Assembly (NCBI RefSeq): GCF_002214385.1
Contig: NZ_CP014855.1
Coordinates: 1,054,001 to 1,118,000 of the forward strand
Origin: Thermococcus gorgonarius
GTDB lineage: Archaea; Methanobacteriota_B; Thermococci; Thermococcales; Thermococcaceae
Length of the DNA stretch: 64,000 nt
Direction: 5' to 3'
Below are positions 17,636 to 26,494 of the stretch, one piece after another; the stretch's first letter is position 1, and the number at the start of each line of letters is the position of its first letter. Under the pieces are notes generated by a model that saw only the letters and a program-made list of their open reading frames with translations, was not told where the DNA came from and ran no database searches. Made by a program: the position numbers and the translations under genes.

Positions 17636-18292
17636 CTACTCTACAACCTCTTCCAGCACCCTCTTCAAGCCCTTCCTCAGGTGCTCCTTCACGGTGGAAG
17701 GGCTCAGGCCAAGCATCTGGGAGAGCTCCCTGAGGGTCACACGCCTCGGGCTGTCGAAGTAGCCGCTCTTGTAGGCCAGAAGGAGAACTTCGAACTGCCT
17801 CCCGGTCAGCTTCAGGAGGGGATTTTCCCCCGGAGTGTAATCCTCAACGCTGACCACTCTGGCCCCGTAAACTTCCTTAACCGCCGAGATTACGTCTCCC
17901 AGGAGGCCTTCCTCGCAGACGACGTAGAGGTAAAACCCCTCCGTGCTGAAGATGCCCTTCTCAAAGATTACCATACCCCTTTTCTGCACCTCAAAGAACC
18001 GGGAGACGTTCTCCGGAAGGGGCGCATGGAGAAGGTTCGCCCTCACGTAGAGCAGGTAGTGGCCGTTCTTCGGGATGAGCTTCGCGTCCTTCACGTAGGG
18101 AATTTCGAGCAGCTCGCCGAGAACTTCCTCGGGCTTCACGCCCTCCCTGAACTTGACCTCCACCAGCTTGACCACGTCGCTCCCGAGAAGGAAGTAAGTA
18201 TCTCCATAACCCCACTCTACAGCCTCTAGGAAGCCTCTGAAGGCGTTGAAATAATCAAGGCTGATCGGGATGGAGAACTTTATCCTCTTCAT
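17636..18292 (-). CDS. HTH_10 (bacterio-opsin activator-like) transcriptional regulator
   Basis: A 218-residue protein. The last 60 residues carry the HTH_10 signature: LTGRQFEVLLLAYKSGYF, then VTLRELSQMLGLSPSTVKEHLRKGLKRVLEEVV. The preceding 150 residues are a ligand-sensing-like region with a repeat of strand-rich segments (YVKDAKLIPKNGHYLLYVRAN; GFYLYVVCEEG). HTH_10 regulators in archaea often control the transport genes next to them, here an ABC-2 exporter on the same strand. No GGTG site precedes ATG 18292, and a TATA-like CCCTAATAATCC at 18322-18333 suggests a short or absent leader. Confidence 0.82.
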   Translation of the reverse strand: MKRIKFSIPISLDYFNAFRGFLEAVEWGYGDTYFLLGSDVVKLVEVKFREGVKPEEVLGELLEIPYVKDAKLIPKNGHYLLYVRANLLHAPLPENVSRFFEVQKRGMVIFEKGIFSTEGFYLYVVCEEGLLGDVISAVKEVYGARVVSVEDYTPGENPLLKLTGRQFEVLLLAYKSGYFDSPRRVTLRELSQMLGLSPSTVKEHLRKGLKRVLEEVVE

Positions 18293-18434
18293 GGGGCATC
18301 AAAAGGAGTGGGAGATGGGGATTATTAGGGTTTCTGAAAAAACAAACTGGCAGGTACACCAAAACAGCAAAAGCTGAGGGCAGGATAACCAATCTATTTC
18401 ACCTGTTTCGACTCCCATCGAAGCACTCACAACA

Positions 18435-18443
18435 CTTTTATAG
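18435..18443 (+). promoter_or_regulatory. TATA box of tldD
   Basis: CTTTTATAG lies 45-53 bases before the tldD ATG, and GGTGGTGGCC lies directly before it, so a leader of about 25 bases is expected. Confidence 0.5.
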
Positions 18444-18487
18444 TTCGCTTTCCACTCATCAACGGACAAACGTAATCGGTGGTGGCC

Positions 18488-19855
18488 ATGGAAGCACTTG
18501 AAAGAGCCCTTAAATGGGCTGAGGATAACCTGAAAGCTGAGTACATAGAGCTCCGCTACGAGGACCTGAAGAAGACCACTTTGGGCCTCAAGGACGGCGT
18601 TTTTACGAGCTTTACAGGGAAGCTTCACAAGGGAGTCGCGATAAGGGTTCTGGCAGATGGTGCCTGGGGTTTCTCATCAACCAGCGACCTTTCTAACCTC
18701 GAAAAGAAGATTGAAGAGGCCTACAAACTGGCAAAGGCCGCGGCTCAGACGAAGAGGGAGAAGATAGAGTTAGCAGAGATAAAGCCCGTTGAGGACTTCG
18801 TTAAGAGCAAGATGCGCGTTAAGCCCCGTGAAGTGGACATCGAGGAGAAGGTAAGCCACCTCAGGGAACTGGAGAAGCTCCTAAAGGAGGACAGCGCGGT
18901 TAAGAGCGTTCAGATACGCTACGAGGACGGAGGTGGCAGAAAGCTCCTCCTCACCAACGAGGGGACGAAGATAGAGTGGGACTACAACTACCTCTACCAG
19001 GGAACCTACGTCACCGGAAAGGCCGACGGAAAGCTGGCAATGGCGAGGGACAGCATTGGTGCCGTTGACTACGGCTGGGAGCTTATGACCGAGAGGGAAC
19101 CCAACGAGAAGGTTGCCGAGAGGCTGTTGAGGAAGATGCACAGCCAGCTCAAGGGTGTTGCACCAAAGCGCGGCGAGTGGCCGATCGTTGCAGGTCCGAT
19201 AGTAGTTGGCATCATCGCGCACGAGGCGCTTGGACACCTTGCGGAGGCCGACTTGACAATAAACTCGCCCTTCAAAGACCTTATCGGCAAGCAGATAGCT
19301 CCAGAGTACGTGACCATGAGCGAGCGCCACGTTGAGGGCGGCTTTGGAAACGACAAGTACGACGACGAGGGCGTTCCCGTTAAGGACATCCACATAATCG
19401 AGAACGGTATCCTCAAGGAGATTATGCTGAACAGGGAATACGCGGCGAAGTGGGGCATGGAACCCAACGGCCACGCTAGAGCTGAGAGCTACCGCTACCC
19501 GCCGATAATCAGGATGAGGAACACCATCTTCGAGCCGGGCGACCACTCCTTCGAGGAGCTGATAGAGGGCATCAAGTTCGGCTACTACGTCGTTGACTTC
19601 CGCGGCGGCCAGGCCCAGCTCAACAGTGCCTTCCAGGTCGGAATTCAGGAGGGCTACGTCATCAGAAACGGCGAGATAGCCGAGCCGATAAGGGACACCT
19701 CGATCACGGGCGTCGCAATCGAGGCTCTCAAGAAGATTTCAGCTGTCGGCAACGACTTCGGCCTAGAGGTCGGCTTCTGCGGTAAGGGTCAGACGGCCTT
19801 CGTGAGTTCAGGCGGCCCACACATGCGCTTTGATGGAGGAATCCTGATCGGGTGA
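18488..19855 (+). CDS. tldD: TldD family zinc metalloprotease
   Basis: A 455-residue TldD. The metal-binding motif HEALGH is at residues 245-250 in GIIAHEALGHLAEADL, and the C-terminal region contains RDTSITG and FCGKGQTAFVSSGGPHMRF, typical of the active subunit. TldD and TldE form a heterodimer that encloses a proteolytic chamber and degrades unfolded peptides. The ATG at 18488 is preceded by GGTGGTGGCC. tldE follows ten bases after the stop, so the two subunits are made together. Confidence 0.95.
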   Translation: MEALERALKWAEDNLKAEYIELRYEDLKKTTLGLKDGVFTSFTGKLHKGVAIRVLADGAWGFSSTSDLSNLEKKIEEAYKLAKAAAQTKREKIELAEIKPVEDFVKSKMRVKPREVDIEEKVSHLRELEKLLKEDSAVKSVQIRYEDGGGRKLLLTNEGTKIEWDYNYLYQGTYVTGKADGKLAMARDSIGAVDYGWELMTEREPNEKVAERLLRKMHSQLKGVAPKRGEWPIVAGPIVVGIIAHEALGHLAEADLTINSPFKDLIGKQIAPEYVTMSERHVEGGFGNDKYDDEGVPVKDIHIIENGILKEIMLNREYAAKWGMEPNGHARAESYRYPPIIRMRNTIFEPGDHSFEELIEGIKFGYYVVDFRGGQAQLNSAFQVGIQEGYVIRNGEIAEPIRDTSITGVAIEALKKISAVGNDFGLEVGFCGKGQTAFVSSGGPHMRFDGGILIG

Positions 19856-19865
19856 GGTGGTGAAA

Positions 19866-21191
19866 ATGGAGAACCTCATACGCTTCGGCGAGAAGCTTTT
19901 CGACGAGCTCGAGATAGCCGTCTACCACTCAAGGGACGTCAGCGCGAGCGTCGAGCTGAACGAGATTTCGATGGCCTCGACGAGGAGCGGTGCTGTAACG
20001 ATAATCCGCGGAATAAAGGACAAGCGCCTCGGCCTTGCCATCGTTGACAGCGACGAGCCCGAAAGGGTCAAGGAGGCCATAGAGCAGGCCGCGAAGATGG
20101 CAAAGCTCAACTCCCCGGACGAGAAGTGGGTCTCCCTCCCGGAGCCGGGGAAGTACAGGGAGAAACCAAAGCCGAACTACGAGCTTAAGGAGACTTCCCC
20201 CGACATACTCGTCGAGAAGCTCGTCCACGGAATAAAGCTCGCCCGCGAGAAGGACCCCAACGTGGTAGTAGCTGGCGGCGAGGGTGGCGTCAGCTGGGAA
20301 GAGAGAAGAATACTCAACTCCCACGGTATTGACGTCTTCCAGGAGGGCGGAGCGGCGTTCTTCTTCCTCGAGCTGGTTGGAAGGAAGGGGGACGTCGTGA
20401 CACCGGGTATCTTCGACTTCGACGCCAGGAGAGACCTCAACCTTGACGTTGATGGCGTCGTCGAGAGGGCCGTCCAGAAGGTGGGGTGGGCCTACAACGT
20501 GGAGAAGAGCAGGAACGAGGAAGTGCCGATAATCCTCGGTCCGTGGGCCATAGCGGGGCTCTTCAGCTACGCCCTCCTTCCAGCATTCAGCGGTGAGCGC
20601 TTAGTCAAAGAGACCACCCCGCTCGCTGGAAAGGTCGGCGAGAAGATAGCGAGTGACGTTTTGACCATCTACGACGACCCGTTCCACCCGCTGTCGCTTG
20701 AGCCGGCCATAGCCGACGGTGAGGGCGTTCCAACGAGGAAGAACGTCCTCATCGAGGAGGGAACCTTCAAGGGCTTCGTCTGGGACAACTACTGGGCCAA
20801 GGTTTACGGAACCGAGAGCACCGGCAATGGGAAGCGCGACCTGAGGAGCGGAGGCATAAACATAGGCTTCCACAGCGTTGTCATCGAGAACGGGAAGAGA
20901 AACCTCGAAGACCTCATAGCCGAAATCGAGCGTGGCTACCTCGTTGATGGCCTTCAGGGTGCTCATTCAAGCAACCCGGACAACGGAAACTTCGCAGTCA
21001 CCGCTAACCCAGCATTTCTCATCGAGGACGGCGAGGTCAAGGGCGCGAGCGTGTTCCTCATCGCCGGAAACGTCTACGAACTGCTAAAGCAGGCGAGCGA
21101 GGTAACGAAGGAGCAGACTGTAATGCCCTTCATGAACACGATGATAACGCCGCACATAAAGTTCGAGAACGTGAAGATAGCGGGGAAGTGA
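19866..21191 (+). CDS. tldE: TldE/PmbA family subunit
   Basis: A 441-residue partner of TldD with the same fold (EISMASTRSGAVTIIRGIKDKRLGLA; GAHSSNPDNGNFAVTANPAFLIEDGE) but without a HExxxH zinc motif, as expected for the non-metal subunit. The start at 19866 has GGTGGTGA four bases upstream. It closes the operon; a T-rich tract follows the stop and a convergent tRNA methyltransferase gene ends 70 bases away. Confidence 0.93.
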   Translation: MENLIRFGEKLFDELEIAVYHSRDVSASVELNEISMASTRSGAVTIIRGIKDKRLGLAIVDSDEPERVKEAIEQAAKMAKLNSPDEKWVSLPEPGKYREKPKPNYELKETSPDILVEKLVHGIKLAREKDPNVVVAGGEGGVSWEERRILNSHGIDVFQEGGAAFFFLELVGRKGDVVTPGIFDFDARRDLNLDVDGVVERAVQKVGWAYNVEKSRNEEVPIILGPWAIAGLFSYALLPAFSGERLVKETTPLAGKVGEKIASDVLTIYDDPFHPLSLEPAIADGEGVPTRKNVLIEEGTFKGFVWDNYWAKVYGTESTGNGKRDLRSGGINIGFHSVVIENGKRNLEDLIAEIERGYLVDGLQGAHSSNPDNGNFAVTANPAFLIEDGEVKGASVFLIAGNVYELLKQASEVTKEQTVMPFMNTMITPHIKFENVKIAGK

Positions 21192-21224
21192 TTTCCTTTT
21201 CTTCCCCTTGTTTTCTCTACAGAA
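21192..21224 (+). terminator. T-rich termination tract after tldE
   Basis: The stop of tldE is followed by runs of T (TTTCC, TTTTC, TTGTTTTC), the oligo-T signal that stops archaeal RNA polymerase. It also faces the end of the convergent gene at 21261. Confidence 0.45.
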
Positions 21225-21260
21225 CATTCCTTTAAAAAGGCGTGTTCTACGCAGAAAACA

Positions 21261-22253
21261 TTATTCCACCCTAAAGTCTATAGCGATGTTGAACTGCCTC
21301 GGCGCGTAGGGGCGCACCTTTCTCCGGTCGAGGAACTCCACTGAAAGGCCGAGTTCTTTCGCCACTGCCTTTATCTTCGCCTCGTGCTCGGAAAACAGGT
21401 CTTCCTCTGGACTAAAGCCGTAATAGTGAACTACCCCGCCGGACTTGACGCTCATCATCGCCTCCCTTAAAAAGCGGTCGGCAAACTTCGGGAGGTTCAT
21501 TATCACGCGGTCGGCCTTGATTTTTCCGGCCACCTTTCTGACATCGCCCAAAATCGGGACAACGTTGTTGACTCTGTTAAGGCGTATGTTCTCCTCAAGG
21601 TAACGGATTGCCCAGGGGTTTATGTCGCAGGCGAATACGAGCTTTGCCTTCCTCGCGAGGAGTATTGAGTAAGGGCCAACTCCCGCGAACATGTCGAAGA
21701 TAACTTCACCGGGCTTCACCTTCCTGAAAATCCGCATCCTCTCGGTGGCGAGCCTCGGGGAGAAGTAAACCCTGGCAACGTCCAGCTTCAGCCTTATCCC
21801 GTTCTCGCGGTGGATTGTTTCTGTCCTTTTCTCGCCGGCGAGGTGGATGAGCTCCCTCACCCTGTACTCACCCTCAACTTTGCTCCCCTTGGCGAAGACC
21901 GCCTTTATGTGGCGGTGGACTTTTAGAATAGCCTCGCCGATGGCCCTTCCGTAGGGCATCAGCTCCTCAGGGAGTTCGATTATCGCAATGTCTCCGATGA
22001 TGTCGAAGGAGCTCGGCAGGAGTGGTCTAAGCTCCTCGGGAACTTCAACAACCTCGCGGTAGCTGTGATACCTCTTCTCCAGCCTATCAAACTCGGCCTC
22101 AACGAGCTCGAAACCTTCCACAGGCTTTGTAACGGGGAATAAAACGAACTCACCCTCGCGTTTTACGGAGTAACCTTTAGCCAGGACGCCGAGTTCGAGG
22201 AGCTTCCTTCTGGTCTTTTCAGCCTCTCGCTTTGGGACTTTTACGGCGAGCAT
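21261..22253 (-). CDS. trm5: Trm5-family tRNA (guanine37-N1) methyltransferase
   Basis: A 330-residue enzyme. The family signature SFDIIGDIAIIELP lies near residue 100, the SAM-binding motif is DMFAGVGPYSILLA, and NLPK in the active-site region fits Trm5, which methylates N1 of G37 in tRNA to hold the reading frame. I choose the ATG at 22253: the frame is open upstream, but a TATA-like GTTTAAAAAT near 22296-22305 implies that transcription starts below the first ATG. Archaea carry several Trm5 subtypes; the N-terminal domain is short here, which fits type 5b. Confidence 0.88.
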   Translation of the reverse strand: MLAVKVPKREAEKTRRKLLELGVLAKGYSVKREGEFVLFPVTKPVEGFELVEAEFDRLEKRYHSYREVVEVPEELRPLLPSSFDIIGDIAIIELPEELMPYGRAIGEAILKVHRHIKAVFAKGSKVEGEYRVRELIHLAGEKRTETIHRENGIRLKLDVARVYFSPRLATERMRIFRKVKPGEVIFDMFAGVGPYSILLARKAKLVFACDINPWAIRYLEENIRLNRVNNVVPILGDVRKVAGKIKADRVIMNLPKFADRFLREAMMSVKSGGVVHYYGFSPEEDLFSEHEAKIKAVAKELGLSVEFLDRRKVRPYAPRQFNIAIDFRVE

Positions 22254-22330
22254 CGGCAACGCTTCGCCCCTGAATTCAAAAACGTTGCCCTGCGAAAGAT
22301 TTTTAAACACTCATCCTTCCCTAATATCGA

Positions 22331-22408
22331 GCCCCGGTGGTGTAGCCCGGTCAAACATGCGGGCCTTTCGAGCCCGCGCCCCGGGTTCAAATCCCGGCCG
22401 GGGCACCA
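22331..22408 (+). tRNA. tRNA-Glu (anticodon TTC)
   Basis: A 78-base cloverleaf with encoded CCA: acceptor GCCCCGG pairs with CCGGGGC, the anticodon arm is CGGGC-CTTTCGA-GCCCG with anticodon TTC at 22367-22369, and the T arm is CCGGG-TTCAAAT-CCCGG. The T-loop and the 5' GCCCCGGTGGTGTAG are typical of archaeal tRNA-Glu. No intron is visible. Confidence 0.97.
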
Positions 22409-22563
22409 GAATAGCCCTTCTCAAAACTCCACACTCCTTTTAGGGACGGGAGTTGTCGCATTTCCGAGCTCAACTTGCTTGAGAGCCCACCAGTACTAGG
22501 CGAATCCAAAAAAAGAAAAAGCTTTTATGCAAAGTCCAAGAAATTTAATGTGGAGGGTACCCT

Positions 22564-22932
22564 ATGGAGCCCCATGAATTCAAGCTGACTGAAGAGGGAC
22601 TTAAGGCGGTCTTACCCCCGCTGGAAGCAGAGATAATGGAGTACATGTGGAAGGTAAAAGTCGCCACCGCGGGAGAAGTTTACGAACACCTAAAGTCCAA
22701 GCACCCTGAGATGCGCCGTTCAACCGTGAGCATACTAATGAACCGCCTCTGCGAGAAAGGCCTTCTCAAGAGGAGTGTTGACTACGGAAGGGGCGGAATG
22801 AGGTATGTTTATTCAGTCACAACAACCCGGGAAGAGTTTGAAAAGAAGATAGTCCAGAAGATACTCGACGCCCTCATGAGCAACTTCAGGGAAGCCACAT
22901 ATGCTTACCTTTCAAACATAAAGGAGAGATAA
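22564..22932 (+). CDS. BlaI/MecI-family winged-helix repressor
   Basis: A 122-residue protein with the BlaI-type winged helix: LPPLEAEIMEYMWKVKVATAGEVYEHLKS, then RRSTVSILMNRLCEKGLLKR. BlaI proteins repress operons and are inactivated by proteolysis from a BlaR1-type membrane metalloprotease. A membrane M48 peptidase gene starts 10 bases downstream, which is the same regulator-protease pairing. GGAGGG precedes the ATG and a TATA-like CTTTTATG lies near 22524. The target operon is unknown, possibly its own. Confidence 0.88.
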   Translation: MEPHEFKLTEEGLKAVLPPLEAEIMEYMWKVKVATAGEVYEHLKSKHPEMRRSTVSILMNRLCEKGLLKRSVDYGRGGMRYVYSVTTTREEFEKKIVQKILDALMSNFREATYAYLSNIKER

Positions 22933-22942
22933 GGGGAGAAAA

Positions 22943-23746
22943 ATGCGCTTTCTCTTCCCCATAGGCCTGATGTTCACACTGGCGTATTTGGCTCATGGGG
23001 AAGTTGGGGTTCTTGTGGGGCTGGCTGTCCTTGCATCCGTCCTAATGATTGGAGCCATGAGTATGCCCCGTCCTAACAGTGGTTACTCCTCCCTCGAAAC
23101 CGTCAATCCACACCTTTGGGAAAAAATTCAAGAACTGACCAAAAAGCTTGGCCTCAAGAACGTTAAAGTTTACGTCCTAGATGCCTACATTCCAAACGCC
23201 TACTCTTTCATGAGAAACGTTGTTCTGTCCCTCGGTCTGTTTGAGATTCTCCACGAGGATGAAATCGTAGCTATCACCGCCCACGAGCTGGGCCATATCA
23301 AGAACAGAGACACTATCTTGTTCCCCCTGCTGGCGTACCTTAGAATCTTCTCGTTTATGATGTCCTTTGCCATACTGGCACTCAGCGGCAGTCTGATTAT
23401 CTTCATGTTATCGATTTCGCTATATCTCTGGTATGAACTTGAGAGATCGTCATATCTCAAGAGCAGGGAATTTAAAGCTGACGACGTGGCCGTTAGGATT
23501 TTGAACGTACCATTGAGCCTGAAGAGGGCCCTAGAAGAGCTAAAGTACTACGAAGATCTAATGTCGCAGGTCAAAAAACATGCACTGCCCGGTATAGAAC
23601 CTGCCCTGGAGAGAAAACCGCCTGAAAAAACATACTGGACACCGAGTTTCCTATTCCTTCCAACCCACCCATCCTACGACGATAGGATCTTCAGAATAAT
23701 CTCATTTATAGAGGCAAACGAGACCAGAAGAAAACACTCTAACTGA
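22943..23746 (+). CDS. membrane M48-family metalloprotease (HtpX/BlaR1-like)
   Basis: A 267-residue membrane protease with the zinc motif HELGH at residues 114-118 and a downstream glutamate ligand candidate in KSREFKADDVA. Hydrophobic segments lie near 3-22 and 24-42 and a long pair at about 128-165. Unlike BlaR1 it has no extracellular sensor domain. It follows the BlaI-like gene by 10 bases. It may cleave that repressor or act in membrane protein quality control like HtpX; both are inference. Confidence 0.85.
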   Translation: MRFLFPIGLMFTLAYLAHGEVGVLVGLAVLASVLMIGAMSMPRPNSGYSSLETVNPHLWEKIQELTKKLGLKNVKVYVLDAYIPNAYSFMRNVVLSLGLFEILHEDEIVAITAHELGHIKNRDTILFPLLAYLRIFSFMMSFAILALSGSLIIFMLSISLYLWYELERSSYLKSREFKADDVAVRILNVPLSLKRALEELKYYEDLMSQVKKHALPGIEPALERKPPEKTYWTPSFLFLPTHPSYDDRIFRIISFIEANETRRKHSN

Positions 23747-23760
23747 GGGAGGCTCTTCCA

Positions 23761-24294
23761 ATGGAAGTGGAGATCGTACTGGATAAGGAAAAGGCCGAGA
23801 GGATAAAAAAGATCCGTCCAACGAAGGACGAGTACTTTATGTTAATAGCGAAGCTCGTGTCACTGAGGGCAACCTGTCCCCGGCTTCGAGTTGGAGCCGT
23901 TGCCGTTAAAGATGGCTACATTCTCGCCACGGGCTACAACGGTGCCCCGAGGGGGATGGATCACTGTATCGATGTGGGATGTCTCATAGTCGATGGCCAC
24001 TGTCACAGGGCAGTTCACGCGGAGCAGAACGTTATAGCTATGGCCGCCAGAAAGGGCATAAGCCTCGAAGGCGCGACGCTCTACGTTACCCACTTCCCGT
24101 GTGACACCTGCTTTAAACTTCTAGTCAATGCTGGTATTAGAGAGATAGTCTATGAAGAAATGTATCCCAACGAAGCAACTGAAATACTCCTCAAAGAAGC
24201 CCAGGAGAAGGGCATAATAAAAATCAGGCAGTTTAAGTTAAAGAAAGAAAGGGTTAGGGCCTTTCTGGAAGAACTCTTTGGGGAAGACTTCTGA
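23761..24294 (+). CDS. deoxycytidylate (dCMP) deaminase
   Basis: A 177-residue zinc deaminase: HAE at H86 (HRAVHAEQNVIAMAA) and PCDTCFKLL carry the histidine, glutamate and two cysteines of the active site, and GYNGAPRGMDHC with the extra cysteine/histidine loop is typical of dCMP deaminases. It converts dCMP to dUMP for dTMP synthesis. It starts 14 bases after the M48 gene. Its TGA ends directly against the stop codon of the convergent DUF2304 gene. Confidence 0.9.
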   Translation: MEVEIVLDKEKAERIKKIRPTKDEYFMLIAKLVSLRATCPRLRVGAVAVKDGYILATGYNGAPRGMDHCIDVGCLIVDGHCHRAVHAEQNVIAMAARKGISLEGATLYVTHFPCDTCFKLLVNAGIREIVYEEMYPNEATEILLKEAQEKGIIKIRQFKLKKERVRAFLEELFGEDF

Positions 24295-24657
24295 TTATTC
24301 CTTCTCAATCTTCTCCAGCCTTTCGTTTATCTCCTCCAGTTCGATGCCAACTTTTCTGGTTAGCTCAGTTATCTCCCTCTCCACCCTGTCGATCTTGGCG
24401 TAGAGCTCGAACAACAGGAGGAAGAGAAGTCCTATTGAAACCACAAAGAGGGCATCAAGACCCCTGCCAAGCCCCAGCAGATCCTTGATTTCCGTAGAGA
24501 TGCGGAGGGGAAAGAGCGCAATTATTATAAAAACCCCAATCACAAGTCCCCAGGATAGAACACCCTGCCAGTCAATCCTTCCCGCGCTGTAGTCCCTGTA
24601 GACCCTAAACAGCAGGTACGCAAGGACAAGTATTGCAATAAATTGAGCCGCGTACAT
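24295..24657 (-). CDS. DUF2304 membrane protein
   Basis: A 120-residue protein with three hydrophobic segments (about 5-17, 36-52, 69-85) and a charged, coiled-coil-like C-terminus (IDRVEREITELTRKVGIELEEINERLEKIEKE). DUF2304 proteins are commonly encoded beside GT2 dolichol-phosphate glycosyltransferases, as here, where the gene follows one after six bases with GGTGATGG before its ATG. It probably assists that enzyme at the membrane. Confidence 0.85.
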   Translation of the reverse strand: MYAAQFIAILVLAYLLFRVYRDYSAGRIDWQGVLSWGLVIGVFIIIALFPLRISTEIKDLLGLGRGLDALFVVSIGLLFLLLFELYAKIDRVEREITELTRKVGIELEEINERLEKIEKE

Positions 24658-24663
24658 AATCCA

Positions 24664-25986
24664 TCACCTCACTCTGTCGAACAGGAGGTTTAATGCTATC
24701 TTTATACCTTCCTTAACGTTTGTCCCCTTTCTCATGGAGTAATCGGTATAAACGGCCTTGATTGGAACCTCGGCAATTCTGCAGCCGTTTTTGGCCACCT
24801 CAACGATGATCTCACTTGATACCGCGTAGCGGTCACAGGTTATCCGGATCCTGGAGGCGCATTCACCGCTGAAGCATCTCAATCCGCTCTGGCTGTCACT
24901 CACGTATTTACGGGCAAATATAGCCGTTATCACGTCGAGAACAAAGTTTCCGAACTTTTTTATGAAGGGCATCTGGCTGGTGTCTCCCTTCAAACGGGAG
25001 CCAACGGCAAAGTCGGCTTTCCCCTCAACAACGGGCTTCATAACGCGAAGGGCGTCCTCGACGAGGTGCTGACCATCGGCGTCGAAGGTTATGATGATTT
25101 TGGCACCCTTTCTTACGGCATAGGCAAGTCCAGTACCGAGAGCCCCTCCAAGCCCACGGTTTATCAGATGGGTGATAACGTGGACACCAAAGGACCGCGC
25201 TATCTCCCCCGTTCTATCCCGTGACCCGTCGTTTATCACCACTATCTCGTTTCGCCTGAAATAGCGAAGGAGATCCGAAAGGACAGCGCCAATGGTCAGT
25301 TCCTCGTTGTAAGCAGGAACGACAACGTAAGTCGAGAGTAGTTTTTCCATGAAGGGAACGAACTTCTCCATAGTTGATATCTCAAAATCAGGGGTAGCAT
25401 CGACTGAGAAGCTCATTCTCCCGGAGTCGTGTGAAGTAACGAGGACGCTTAGGGCACCTGCTTTCCTTGCAGCAATGACATCGTAGCCGTGGTCGCCCAC
25501 GACGAGGGTTTTCTCAGGTGGGATTTTCAGTTCATCGAGGACCTTCTTTATCTGTCCCCCCTCCGGCTTTAGCTCTTCTGGTGGAACGTCTTCTCTTGCA
25601 ACTACGATCTCAAAGTACTCAAGGATTTTCAATTTCTCTAGGGCAAACAAAGCGGCTTTCCTTGAGCTTCTTGTGACGACTGCCATTTTAATTCCCCTAT
25701 TCCTAAGGAACCGGAGGGATTCAAGCACGCCGGGAAAAAGAAAGCTGTCTTTCATCCTTTCGACTTCGAGCTCAACCTGATGGGAGTGAAGCTCCTCAAA
25801 CGGGATCCCGGTTTCCCGGGAGATCCTGAGAAGGGACTCATACATCGGACTCAGGTTACCCATTAAATCGTCGCTTATGCCAATCTGGCGGAGCCGTTTT
25901 CTGAGTTTGTCCTTTAGCTCTGAAAATGATTCCTTTGCCCCAACTAACGTGCCATCGAGGTCGAAAACAACCAGCCTTACGTCCAT
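24664..25986 (-). CDS. HAD phosphatase-GT2 glycosyltransferase fusion
   Basis: A 440-residue two-domain protein. Residues 1 to about 210 are a HAD hydrolase with motif I DLDGT (9-13), motif II VTRS and motif III/IV around VVGDHGYDVIAA. Residues from about 215 are a GT2 glycosyltransferase (VVPAYNEELTIGAVL, VINDGSRDRT, ITFDADGQH, VGSRLKGD), of the dolichol-phosphate mannosyl- or glucosyltransferase type. A DUF2304 membrane partner follows. The ATG at 25986 has GGGGTGGCAG upstream and overlaps the end of an Lrp gene by 10 bases. Fusion may couple donor or product phosphate removal to transfer; this is inference. Confidence 0.85.
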   Translation of the reverse strand: MDVRLVVFDLDGTLVGAKESFSELKDKLRKRLRQIGISDDLMGNLSPMYESLLRISRETGIPFEELHSHQVELEVERMKDSFLFPGVLESLRFLRNRGIKMAVVTRSSRKAALFALEKLKILEYFEIVVAREDVPPEELKPEGGQIKKVLDELKIPPEKTLVVGDHGYDVIAARKAGALSVLVTSHDSGRMSFSVDATPDFEISTMEKFVPFMEKLLSTYVVVPAYNEELTIGAVLSDLLRYFRRNEIVVINDGSRDRTGEIARSFGVHVITHLINRGLGGALGTGLAYAVRKGAKIIITFDADGQHLVEDALRVMKPVVEGKADFAVGSRLKGDTSQMPFIKKFGNFVLDVITAIFARKYVSDSQSGLRCFSGECASRIRITCDRYAVSSEIIVEVAKNGCRIAEVPIKAVYTDYSMRKGTNVKEGIKIALNLLFDRVR

Positions 25987-26459
25987 CTGCCACCCCTCTT
26001 GCCAGCTTCTACCCAGCACTCTTTGAGGACATCGTAGATCGCGCTCCACTCTATGTACTCAAGGGAGTTGCCCAGGGCCCTTCTAAGCCGCGATGCAAAA
26101 GCCTTCATCCCATCCATGTCCTCGAACTCCGCTATTATAACCGCTTGAGTTCTCCCGCTCGTCCTGAAGATGGATTCAACGTTTTCATAAGCCGCAAACT
26201 TCTGAAGGATAAGATCTATATCAGGCCCCTCAACTCTAAGTTTCAGCAGAAAGAGGACTTTAACGTACTTATCGAGGAAAGCCGGATCAACAACGGCGGA
26301 ATACCCCTTTATTGCCCCAAGTTTCTCAAGCTTCTCAAGTCTGTTTTTGACGCTTGCAGGTGAGAGGTTCACCCTCCTGCCTAACTCAGTCAGTGTAATT
26401 CTTCCCTCCTTTCGAAGGATTCTGAGTATCTCTCTGTCCTTCTCGTCAATACCGGGCAT
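25977..26459 (-). CDS. Lrp/AsnC family transcriptional regulator
   Basis: A 160-residue Lrp protein with an N-terminal winged HTH (IDEKDREILRILRKEGRITLTELGRRVNLSPASVKNRLEKL) and a RAM domain from about residue 65. ATG 26459 is preceded by GGTGAAGACA. Its end overlaps the start of the HAD-glycosyltransferase gene, so it may control that operon. It is not closely similar to the Lrp encoded at 10624. Confidence 0.9.
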   Translation of the reverse strand: MPGIDEKDREILRILRKEGRITLTELGRRVNLSPASVKNRLEKLEKLGAIKGYSAVVDPAFLDKYVKVLFLLKLRVEGPDIDLILQKFAAYENVESIFRTSGRTQAVIIAEFEDMDGMKAFASRLRRALGNSLEYIEWSAIYDVLKECWVEAGKRGGRWT

Positions 26460-26494
26460 TGTCTTCACCGGATTTGAAAATGAGAAAGACAAAA

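Noticed and set aside
17630-18229. 199-codon plus-strand frame opposite the HTH_10 gene
   Set aside because: Antisense of a recognisable regulator; no promoter or ribosome site.
22436-22483. Small hairpin after tRNA-Glu (CTCAA/TTGAG)
   Set aside because: Only five pairs with no box motif; insufficient to call a terminator or sRNA.
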